A stretch of 5,411 bases of DNA, taken from NCBI GenBank assembly GCA_020849155.1, contig JADLGU010000423.1, positions 1 to 5,411 of the forward strand, written 5' to 3'. A program made the translations under genes and the position numbers. The first letter of the stretch is position 1; each line of letters begins with the position of its first letter. This DNA is from Rhodocyclaceae bacterium. GTDB taxonomy: Bacteria > Pseudomonadota > Gammaproteobacteria > Burkholderiales > Rhodocyclaceae. The notes below the pieces were generated by a model, which was given only the letters and a program-made list of their open reading frames with translations, was not told the DNA's origin and made no database searches. Below, one piece after another: positions 1 through 5,411 of the stretch.

Positions 1-276
1 CCGCAGATCGTCGAGGAGATCTTCGAGATCGTGCGCGACCTCAACCAGCGCGAGAAGGTGAGCTTCCTGCTGGCCGAGCAGAACACCATGGTGGCCCTGC
101 GCTATGCCGATTTCGGCTACATCCTCGAGAACGGCCGGGTGGTGATGGAAGGCGATGCCAAGGAACTGGCCGCCAACGAGGACGTCAAGGAGTTCTACCT
201 CGGCCTGTCGTCGGCCGGCCGCAAGAGCTTCCGCGACGTCAAGCACTATCGCCGCAGGAAACGCTGGCTGGCCTGA
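1..276 (+). CDS. livF: ABC transporter ATP-binding protein, LivF-type (branched-chain amino acid family), 3' end only
   Basis: This is the C-terminal 91 residues of an ATPase subunit that would power a branched-chain-amino-acid-type (HAAT family) importer from the cytoplasmic face of the inner membrane. The gene is cut by the left edge, so Walker A, the signature motif and Walker B lie outside the window. What is visible is the helix after the D-loop, then the switch region with LLAEQN (about fragment residues 24-29), where LivF proteins have Gln in place of the usual switch His, then ADFGYILENGRVVMEG and the LivF-like ending ANEDVKEFYLGL. The last 20 or so residues form a strongly basic tail (RKSFRDVKHYRRRKRWLA) that is absent from E. 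coli LivF. A CoA-ligase-like gene follows after 19 nt, so the imported solute is more likely an organic or aromatic acid than leucine. Family assignment is firm; the substrate is inferred. Confidence 0.9.
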   Translation, partial: PQIVEEIFEIVRDLNQREKVSFLLAEQNTMVALRYADFGYILENGRVVMEGDAKELAANEDVKEFYLGLSSAGRKSFRDVKHYRRRKRWLA

Positions 277-295
277 AGCCCAAGACACTTCCCTG

Positions 296-1528
296 ATGAA
301 ATTCTTCGACGCCCTAGAAACCCGCGACCCCGGGCAGCGCGAGCGGGACCTGTTTGCCGCGCTCCCGCAGCAGCTGGCGCATGCCAAGACCCATGCACCG
401 GCTTTCGCCGAGCTTTACCGCGACATCGAGGTCTCCACCATCGGCAGCCGCGCGGCGCTGGCGAAACTGCCGGTGATTCGCAAGCATGAGTTGCTCGAAA
501 GGCAAAAAGCCCTGCCGCCCTTCGGCGGGCTGACCGCCACGCCGGTGGGCAGACTCGGCCGCGTCTTCAAATCCCCCGGGCCGATCTTCGACCCGGAAGG
601 CGCCGGCGAGGACTGGTGGCGCTTCGCCCGCTCGCTCCATGCCGCCGGCTTCCGCGCCGGGGATCTGGTGCACAACACCTTCTCCTACCACTTCACGCCG
701 GCCGGCTTCATGACCGACGGTGCGGCGCGCAAGCTGGGATGCGCGGTGTTTCCCGCCGGCGTCGGGCAGACGGAGATGCAGGTGCGGGCCATTTCAACGC
801 TGAAGCCTGCCGGCTATATCGGTACCCCGTCCTTCCTCAAGATCATCATCGAGAAAGCCGAGGAAATGGACAGGGACGTCTCCAGCCTGAAGAAGGCGGT
901 GGTCTCCGGCGAGGCCTTTTTCCCGAACCAGAAGGCGCTCTGCGCCGAGCGCGGCATCGACGCCCTGCAGGCCTACAGCACGGCCGACCTCGGCCTGGTG
1001 GCCTACGAGACCGAGGCGCGCGAGGGCCTGGTGCTGGAGGAATCCCTGATTCTCGAGATCGTCCGCCCCGGCACTGGCGACCCGGTGGCGGAAGGCGAGG
1101 TGGGCGAGGTGGTGGTCACCAGCTTCAACCCGGACTATCCGCTGATCCGCTTCGGCACCGGCGATCTCTCCGCCGTGCTGCCCGGCGTCAGCCCCTGCGG
1201 CCGCACCAACGTGCGCATCAAGGGCTGGATGGGCCGCGCCGACCAGACCGCCAAGGTGAAGGGCATGTTCGTGCACCCGAGCCAGGTGGCGGAAATCGTC
1301 AAGCGCCATCCGCAGGTGGCCAAGGCGCGCCTGGTGGTGGACAACGAGACCGGCCAGGACCGCATGACCCTGCGCTGCGAGATCGCCGGCAAGCCGGACG
1401 GGCTCGCCGACGCCATCGCCGCCAGCATCCGAGACGTCACCAAGCTGCGCGGCGAAGTCGCACTCTGCCGAGCGGGCGAACTGCCCAACGACGGCAAGGT
1501 GATCGACGACGCGCGCAAGTATGAGTGA
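296..1528 (+). CDS. Phenylacetate--CoA ligase (PaaK) family protein with atypical ATP loop
   Basis: This 410-residue protein belongs to the PaaK branch of the ANL (adenylate-forming) superfamily, slightly shorter than typical PaaK (about 430-440). Family members join a carboxylic acid to CoA through an acyl-AMP in the cytoplasm. Visible motifs are YSTADLG (227-233, at the A5 position), LIRFGTGDLS (283-292, A7-like), the hinge GWMGRADQTAKVKGMFVHP (310-328, A8-like) and Lys401 in LPNDGKVIDDAR near the C-terminus, a candidate for the A10 catalytic lysine. At the place of the Ser/Thr/Gly-rich P-loop (normally like SSGTTGKPT) it has KSPGPIFDPEG (92-102), so normal ATP handling is uncertain. The only in-frame starts are the ATG at 155, deep inside livF, and the ATG at 296. 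The latter is chosen although no clear Shine-Dalgarno precedes it, so translation is probably coupled to livF. The 3' end overlaps the next gene by 8 nt. The family is clear; activity and substrate are unknown. Confidence 0.85.
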   Translation: MKFFDALETRDPGQRERDLFAALPQQLAHAKTHAPAFAELYRDIEVSTIGSRAALAKLPVIRKHELLERQKALPPFGGLTATPVGRLGRVFKSPGPIFDPEGAGEDWWRFARSLHAAGFRAGDLVHNTFSYHFTPAGFMTDGAARKLGCAVFPAGVGQTEMQVRAISTLKPAGYIGTPSFLKIIIEKAEEMDRDVSSLKKAVVSGEAFFPNQKALCAERGIDALQAYSTADLGLVAYETEAREGLVLEESLILEIVRPGTGDPVAEGEVGEVVVTSFNPDYPLIRFGTGDLSAVLPGVSPCGRTNVRIKGWMGRADQTAKVKGMFVHPSQVAEIVKRHPQVAKARLVVDNETGQDRMTLRCEIAGKPDGLADAIAASIRDVTKLRGEVALCRAGELPNDGKVIDDARKYE

Positions 1529-2705
1529 AGGGGCTCCGCCCCGCAGCAAACCCCTGGCGGGGCTCCGCATACTCGATCTGACCCGGCTGCTGCCCGGCCC
1601 CGTCGCCACCCAGCACCTCGCCGATCTCGGCGCCGACGTCGTCAAGATCGAGGACACCGGCGAGGGCGACTACGCCCGCAGCATGGGCGCCAGGCCCGGC
1701 GAGACCAGCGCCTTCTTCAAACTCGTCAACCGCAACAAGCGCGCCCTGCGTCTCGACCTGAAGCAGCCCGAGGGCATCGCCGTGTTCCGCAGACTGACTT
1801 TTTCGGCCGACGTGGTGATCGAGGGCTTCCGTCCAGGGGTCATGGACAAGCTGGGCATCGGCTACGAGCGGCTCGCCGAAATCAACCCGCGCCTGGTGTT
1901 CTGCTCCATCAGCGGCTACGGCCAGGACGGCCCCTACGCCCAGCGCGCCGGCCACGACATCAACTACATCGGCTATGCCGGCGTGCTCGATCAGATCGGC
2001 GTGGCGGGCGGCCCGCCGGCGGTGCCGAATTTCCAGATCGGCGACCTCCTCGGCGGCGCGCTGGCGCCGCTGGTCGGCCTGCTCGCCGCCGTGATCGACG
2101 CGCGGGCGACGGGGCGCGGCCGCCACGTCGATGTGGCCATGACCGACGCGGTGTTCGCCCACGCCGTGTTCCCGCTCGCAGGCCTGCTGGCGCGCCTGGC
2201 GCCGCCGCCGCGCGGCGCCGACCTGCTCTCCGGCGGGGTGCCCTGCTACGGCGTGTATGCCACGGCCGACGGCCGTCACATGGCGGTCGGCGCGCTGGAG
2301 AAGAAGTTCTGGGAATTGCTCTGCGACACGCTGGCGCGGCCCGACCTCAAGCCCTTCCATCTCGCCTTCGGCGCCAAGGGCGAGCAGGCGAAGCGGGAAC
2401 TGGCCGCCGTCTTCGCTGGCCGCACGCAGCGCGAATGGGCCGACCTCTTCGACAAGGTCGACTGCTGCGTCACGCCGGTGCTCCATATCGGCGAGGCGCT
2501 CGACAACGCCCAGCTGCAAGCGCGCGGCATGGTGGTCGAGGCGGACGGCATGCCCCAGCTTGCCCCGCCCTGGAAGCTCTCCGGCCACGACTTCGGCATC
2601 GCGCGCGGCGCGCCGGCGCCGGGCCAGCACAGCGCGGAGATCCTGGAAGAGGCCGGTTATTCCGCCGCCGAGATCGACAGCCTGCGTGCGCAGGGCATAA
2701 TCTAG
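1521..2705 (+). CDS. CaiB/BaiF CoA-transferase family protein, probable alpha-methylacyl-CoA racemase
   Basis: This 394-residue protein is a full-length member of the CaiB/BaiF (family III CoA transferase) superfamily. The N-terminus has the Rossmann-type opening LAGLRILDLTRLLPGPVAT (12-30), followed by LADLGADVVKIE and EGFRPGVMDKLGIGYE (101-116). The residues used for proton exchange in alpha-methylacyl-CoA racemases (Mycobacterium MCR His126, Asp156, Glu241) all appear in matching contexts: His145 in GHDINY (144-149), Asp175 in FQIGDLLGGAL (171-181) and Glu260 in MAVGALEKKFW (254-264). This favours interconversion of (2R)- and (2S)-2-methylacyl-CoA or 2-arylpropionyl-CoA over CoA transfer. 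The ATG sits inside the end of the PaaK-like gene (ATGAGTGA overlap) with no good ribosome site, which points to translational coupling and a shared pathway. A local patch of AT-richer, unusual codons (around 1788-1805) carries one copy of an 18-nt repeat. Superfamily is certain; the racemase call is likely, but a CoA transferase remains possible. Confidence 0.9.
   Translation: MSEGAPPRSKPLAGLRILDLTRLLPGPVATQHLADLGADVVKIEDTGEGDYARSMGARPGETSAFFKLVNRNKRALRLDLKQPEGIAVFRRLTFSADVVIEGFRPGVMDKLGIGYERLAEINPRLVFCSISGYGQDGPYAQRAGHDINYIGYAGVLDQIGVAGGPPAVPNFQIGDLLGGALAPLVGLLAAVIDARATGRGRHVDVAMTDAVFAHAVFPLAGLLARLAPPPRGADLLSGGVPCYGVYATADGRHMAVGALEKKFWELLCDTLARPDLKPFHLAFGAKGEQAKRELAAVFAGRTQREWADLFDKVDCCVTPVLHIGEALDNAQLQARGMVVEADGMPQLAPPWKLSGHDFGIARGAPAPGQHSAEILEEAGYSAAEIDSLRAQGII
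1788..1805 (+). repeat. 18-nt exact direct repeat, copy 1 (inside the racemase gene)
   Basis: The sequence CGCAGACTGACTTTTTCG occurs here and again, identically and in the same orientation, at 4514-4531. The flanking bases differ on both sides, so the match is exactly 18 nt. Here it encodes RRLTFS using AGA, ACT and TTT, codons that stand out in this GC-rich gene. Its role, if any, is unknown. Confidence 0.7.
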
Positions 2706-2721
2706 CTTTCCCGATCCGGCC

Positions 2722-2727
2722 GGAGGG
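2722..2727 (+). promoter_or_regulatory. Closely spaced ribosome binding site of the cyclase gene
   Basis: GGAGGG is a strong Shine-Dalgarno core but lies only 2 nt before the ATG at 2730, tighter than usual. The start is still well supported. The racemase stop codon at 2703 is in the same frame 24 nt upstream, no other ATG, GTG or TTG lies between, and the first membrane helix begins at about residue 17. Initiation may be inefficient or depend on ribosomes arriving from the upstream gene. Confidence 0.5.
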
Positions 2728-2729
2728 CC

Positions 2730-4523
2730 ATGTCGGTTTCCTCACTCTCGCAGAGCGGTCCCCAGGCGACGCAGCTGCGCATCGGCTTCGCGCTGGTGCT
2801 GGCGGCGCTGCTGGCCGTGCAGTTCACGCCGCCGGCCCGGTTGCTCGAACTGGCCTGGGTGGACCTGCAGTTCCGCCTGCTGCGCCAGTTCGCGCCGCTG
2901 CCTGCCACGCAGGAGGTCGTGGTGGTAGGCATCGACGACGCATCGGTGCGCGAGATGCGGCAGCCGCTGGCCATCATGCATGCCGAACTCGGGCGCTTCC
3001 TCGAGGCCATGGCGATGGCCGGGCCGGGCGCCGTCGGCTTCGACGTGACCCTGCCGCAGACCAGCTACGACGGCCTCAAGCCCGGCCTGGACGCCGCCTT
3101 GCTGCGCGGCATGCTGCGCCTGCGCCAGGTGGCGCCGCTGGTGCTGGGCATCACCATCGACACCGCCGGCAAGCCCCGGCCGGTGCACCCCCCGTTTCTG
3201 ACGGTGGCCGGGCCGGAGGGCGTCGGCTACGTGCTGGTACAGCCCGACCAGGACGGCACCATCCGCCGTTTCGACGAACGCCTGGGGGAGCGCGGGGAGG
3301 TCACGCCGACCATGATCGGCCAGCTGGCGCGACGGCTCGGCGCGCCGATTGACTATGGCCTGATCCATTTCGCGCTCGGGCCGGACTTCGACTATGTGCC
3401 GCTGCACGAAGTGCTGGCCCTGCATGCCGCCGGGGACGCCGCCGCCCTGGGACGGCGGTTCGGCGGCAAGGCGGTGATCCTCGGCAATGTGCTGCCGCTG
3501 GAGGACCAGCTCAAGTTGCCGGTCAGGCTGGCGGGCTGGGACAAGGACAGCGAGACCACCCATGGGGTGCTGGTCCTGGCCCAACAGCTGCGCAGCCTGT
3601 TGGAAGGGCGCATCGTGCGGCCGGCGGGCGAGGCCGTGGCCTTGCTGCTGCTGGGCGTGGCGGCCCTGGCCTGGTGGCTGCGGCCCGGGCCGGCCAGCGC
3701 CCTGGGGCTGGGCGCCGGCGCCCTGGCGGCGCTGGGCCTCGAGCTGGCGCTGCTGCGGCAGAGCAGCCATCTGCCGCTGGCCTGGCCGGCGCTGGCGGCG
3801 CTGCTGGCGGCGGGCGCCCGCGGCGCCCTGGAGGCCTGGCATGCCACCCGCGAGAAGCGCTGGCTGCGCGCCGCCTTCGCCGGCTTCGTCAGCCCCGACG
3901 TGCTGCGGGAGATCCTCGGCGGGCGGCTGCAGCCGCGGCTGGGCGGCGAGCGGCGCGAGGTGTGCCTGCTGTTCTCCGACATCCGCGGCTTTACCACCCT
4001 GTCCGAGTCGCTGCCGCCGGAAGAAGTGACGCGGCTGCTCGACCGCTACTTCGGCCGCATGGTGGCGGCGATCCACGCCCATGGCGGCACGCTCGACAAG
4101 TTCATGGGCGACGGCATCATGGCCTTCTTCGGCGCCCCGCAGGCGCGCGAGCAGCCCTGCGCCGACGCCTTCGCCGCGGCGCGCGACATGCTGGCGGCGC
4201 TGGCCGAATTCAACCGGGAGCTGGCCGGGGAGGGCCGTCCGCCGCTGGCCATCGGCATCGGCTTGAACTATGGCGCAGCGGTGGTAGGCTATATCGGCGC
4301 CGCCGACCGGCACGAATACACGGCGATCGGCGACGTGGTGAACGCCGCCTCGCGCATCGAGGGGCTGACCAAGGAGGCGGGCTATCCGCTGCTCGTCTCG
4401 CGCGCCGTGCTGGAACGTTTGCCCGAGCCCGACGATTTCGTGCCGCTCGGCGAGCGGGCGATCAAGGGCCGCGCCGCCGTGGAGGTGTTCGGCTGGCGGC
4501 CGGCGCCGTCCCACGCAGACTGA
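2730..4523 (+). CDS. CHASE2 domain-containing adenylate/guanylate cyclase (class III, predicted adenylate cyclase)
   Basis: This 597-residue inner-membrane receptor cyclase would make cAMP from ATP in response to a periplasmic signal. Residues 17-33 form a first membrane helix. Residues about 38-298 form a periplasmic CHASE2 sensor, with WVDLQFRLLR, VVVVGIDDASV, GAVGFDVTL, a DQDGTIRRF segment and GGKAVILGNV typical of that domain. Three more helices follow (about 300-317, 321-342 and 346-363), the usual CHASE2 layout, then a linker with AFAGFVSPDVLREIL (382-396). The catalytic domain (about 405-590) looks intact: metal ligands Asp417 (LFSDIRGFT) and Asp461 (FMGDGIMAFFG), base-selecting Lys457 and Thr531 (EYTAIGD), and transition-state Asn538 and Arg542 (VNAASR). 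Lys with Thr is the class IIIb adenylate cyclase pattern. It follows the racemase gene by 24 nt and precedes an exported FecR-like gene by 23 nt. The ligand is unknown. Confidence 0.93.
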   Translation: MSVSSLSQSGPQATQLRIGFALVLAALLAVQFTPPARLLELAWVDLQFRLLRQFAPLPATQEVVVVGIDDASVREMRQPLAIMHAELGRFLEAMAMAGPGAVGFDVTLPQTSYDGLKPGLDAALLRGMLRLRQVAPLVLGITIDTAGKPRPVHPPFLTVAGPEGVGYVLVQPDQDGTIRRFDERLGERGEVTPTMIGQLARRLGAPIDYGLIHFALGPDFDYVPLHEVLALHAAGDAAALGRRFGGKAVILGNVLPLEDQLKLPVRLAGWDKDSETTHGVLVLAQQLRSLLEGRIVRPAGEAVALLLLGVAALAWWLRPGPASALGLGAGALAALGLELALLRQSSHLPLAWPALAALLAAGARGALEAWHATREKRWLRAAFAGFVSPDVLREILGGRLQPRLGGERREVCLLFSDIRGFTTLSESLPPEEVTRLLDRYFGRMVAAIHAHGGTLDKFMGDGIMAFFGAPQAREQPCADAFAAARDMLAALAEFNRELAGEGRPPLAIGIGLNYGAAVVGYIGAADRHEYTAIGDVVNAASRIEGLTKEAGYPLLVSRAVLERLPEPDDFVPLGERAIKGRAAVEVFGWRPAPSHAD

Positions 4524-4531
4524 CTTTTTCG
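4514..4531 (+). repeat. 18-nt exact direct repeat, copy 2 (spanning the cyclase stop codon)
   Basis: This second copy of CGCAGACTGACTTTTTCG covers the last cyclase codons, the TGA at 4521-4523 and the first bases of the short spacer before the FecR-like gene. It ends 3 nt before the Shine-Dalgarno of that gene. The T5 run might suggest a terminator, but no hairpin precedes it. Confidence 0.7.
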
Positions 4532-4533
4532 AC

Positions 4534-4540
4534 AAGGGAG
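4534..4540 (+). promoter_or_regulatory. Ribosome binding site of the FecR-like gene
   Basis: AAGGGAG lies 6 nt before the ATG at 4547, a near-ideal Shine-Dalgarno and spacing. It fixes the start of the downstream gene, and the signal peptide beginning at that ATG agrees with it. Confidence 0.75.
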
Positions 4541-4546
4541 CCTGAC

Positions 4547-5395
4547 ATGCTTGTGAACCTGCGAAACCTCCTGGCCGTTGCGGCCTGCCTGCTGGCACCG
4601 GCCGCCTTTGCCGCCGGTGTCGCCATGATCACCGACGCCAGCGGCCGCATCGAGGCCGAGACGGATGGTGCGCCGCTGGGCGTGCTGGCCGAGCTGGAGG
4701 GCGGCGCCAAGCTGCGGCTGGCGCAAGGCGCCACCGCCAGCGTCCTGTATCTGGCCAGCGGCGAGGAATTCCGGCTGAAAGGCGCCGGCCGTTACCAGAT
4801 CGGCCCCAAGGCCCCGACCGCCCTGCAGGGGGCCCAGCCCGAGAAACGCAAGCTGCCGGTCGACGCCATCCCGCCGGTGCGGGTCAAGCCGGCGAGCGTG
4901 CAGCAGGCCACCATCGTGATGCGCAGCCTGGGGCCGGTGGCCAACGTCAAGCTGCTCGAGCCGGTCTCGGCCCGCGTCCTCGATGAGCGTCCGCTGTTCC
5001 GCTGGACGGGCATCGCCGGGGCCGAGGCCTACCGGGTGCAGGTGATCGACAGTGCCGGCCAGGCGGTGGCCGAGTTCGAACAGCCGGGCGAGTCCGGCCA
5101 GTTGCCCGAAGGCCTGCGGCTGAAGGCCGGCGAGGCCTACTCCTGGCGGGTCGAGGCGCGGCTGGCCAGCGGCAAGCGCATGAGCCGCAGCGCCGATTTC
5201 GCGGTGCTCGATGCCGAGGCCCGCGCCCGGCTGGAACGGCTGCAGCCGGCCGCCGGCGCCAAGTTCTCCGACCGGGTGGCCTATGCCCTGATGCTGGAGC
5301 GCCAGGAGGCCTTCCACCTGGCCCGCGCCGAATGGCGCAAGCTGCACGCCGAGCGTCCCAACGAGCCCCTGATCAAGGAGCGCGCGGCCGAGTAG
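4547..5395 (+). CDS. Exported FecR-like domain protein with FN3-like and TPR-like C-terminal regions
   Basis: This 282-residue protein is predicted to be secreted to the periplasm. Residues 1-22 form a Sec signal peptide with a Leu/Ala/Val core and a likely cleavage at AFA before Ala23. Residues about 24-88 resemble the beta-rich FecR domain (GRIEAETDGAPLGVLAELEGG, then GATASVLYLASGEEFRLKG). A Pro/Lys-rich linker follows (about 89-133), then a fibronectin-III-like unit (about 134-221) marked by PLFRWTGI, AYRVQVID and YSWRVEA. The C-terminus (about 236-275) has one helical hairpin like a TPR unit (VAYALMLERQEAFHLARAEW, then LHAERPNEP). There is no cytoplasmic anti-sigma region or transmembrane anchor as in true FecR regulators, and no sigma factor gene nearby. 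It starts 23 nt after the CHASE2 cyclase gene, so it probably works with that receptor's periplasmic domain, perhaps as ligand-binding or envelope-sensing partner. The domain reading is by pattern; function is inferred. Confidence 0.85.
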   Translation: MLVNLRNLLAVAACLLAPAAFAAGVAMITDASGRIEAETDGAPLGVLAELEGGAKLRLAQGATASVLYLASGEEFRLKGAGRYQIGPKAPTALQGAQPEKRKLPVDAIPPVRVKPASVQQATIVMRSLGPVANVKLLEPVSARVLDERPLFRWTGIAGAEAYRVQVIDSAGQAVAEFEQPGESGQLPEGLRLKAGEAYSWRVEARLASGKRMSRSADFAVLDAEARARLERLQPAAGAKFSDRVAYALMLERQEAFHLARAEWRKLHAERPNEPLIKERAAE

Positions 5396-5411
5396 CGCGT
5401 TGTCGCCGGCC

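Noticed and set aside
155..295. A 47-residue N-terminal extension of the PaaK-like protein starting at the ATG at 155
   Set aside because: It would overlap livF by about 120 nt, and the extra residues are Arg/Ser/Pro-rich out-of-frame livF sequence. The start at 296 gives a family-like N-terminus.
2050..2070. Palindromic GGCGCGCTGGCGCC-like hairpin in the racemase gene
   Set aside because: It lies in conserved coding sequence next to the catalytic Asp175, and such short GC palindromes are expected at this composition.
1437..2630. A 397-codon minus-strand open frame opposite the racemase gene (and a similar one at 794-1657)
   Set aside because: The translations are Ala/Val/Gly/His-rich without family motifs, while the plus strand carries clear catalytic motifs.
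3651..3830. Near-repetitive GCTGGCGGC-type sequence
   Set aside because: It encodes the Leu/Ala/Gly membrane helices of the cyclase, and GC-rich codon use explains the repetition.
4514..4531. Possible terminator at the T5 run after the cyclase stop
   Set aside because: No GC-rich stem precedes the T-run, and a strong ribosome site follows at once.
3674..4546. A 291-codon upstream extension of the FecR-like gene's frame inside the cyclase gene
   Set aside because: The extension is Arg/Ala/Gly-rich shadow sequence. The ATG at 4547 has a good ribosome site and begins a signal peptide.
2742..4598. A 618-codon open frame on the minus strand opposite the cyclase gene
   Set aside because: It is a GC-driven shadow: Gln/Arg/Gly/His-rich low-complexity protein with no recognisable domain, lying opposite a gene with intact cyclase motifs.

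Overview
This is a densely packed, very GC-rich bacterial window with every recognisable gene on the + strand. Protein families, GC level and gene style suggest a proteobacterium, most likely a betaproteobacterium of the Rhodocyclales type (Azoarcus/Thauera-like). That placement is inferred from gene content and was not tested.

The left part (1-2705) looks like one operon for uptake and activation of a carboxylic acid. It has the 3' end of a LivF-type ABC transporter ATPase (1-276), then a PaaK-type (phenylacetate--CoA ligase family) adenylating enzyme (296-1528), then a CaiB/BaiF-superfamily protein (1521-2705). The gap between the first two is 19 nt, and the second and third overlap by 8 nt. 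The CaiB-like protein carries the His/Asp/Glu set of alpha-methylacyl-CoA racemases, so it is better read as a racemase than as a CoA transferase. The PaaK-like protein keeps the C-terminal hinge of the family but lacks the usual Ser/Thr/Gly-rich ATP phosphate loop. Together the genes suggest import, CoA activation and stereochemical correction of a 2-methyl-branched or 2-aryl-propionate-like acid. The substrate cannot be read from the sequence.

The right part (2730-5395) is a signalling pair. The first gene encodes a membrane class III nucleotide cyclase with a periplasmic CHASE2 sensor, three further membrane helices and a cytoplasmic catalytic domain. Its residues predict an adenylate cyclase of the Lys/Thr (class IIIb) type. 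The second encodes an exported protein with a FecR-like beta domain, a fibronectin-III-like domain and a short TPR-like C-terminal hairpin. The two probably form a periplasmic sensing unit that sets cytoplasmic cAMP. Only 24 nt separate this pair from the racemase gene, so all five genes may be co-transcribed, although the two halves are functionally distinct.

No RNA genes, CRISPR arrays, insertion sequences or convincing terminators or promoters were seen. The longest stretch outside coding sequence is 24 nt. An exact 18-nt direct repeat, one copy inside the racemase gene and one across the cyclase stop codon, is the main unexplained feature at the DNA level.
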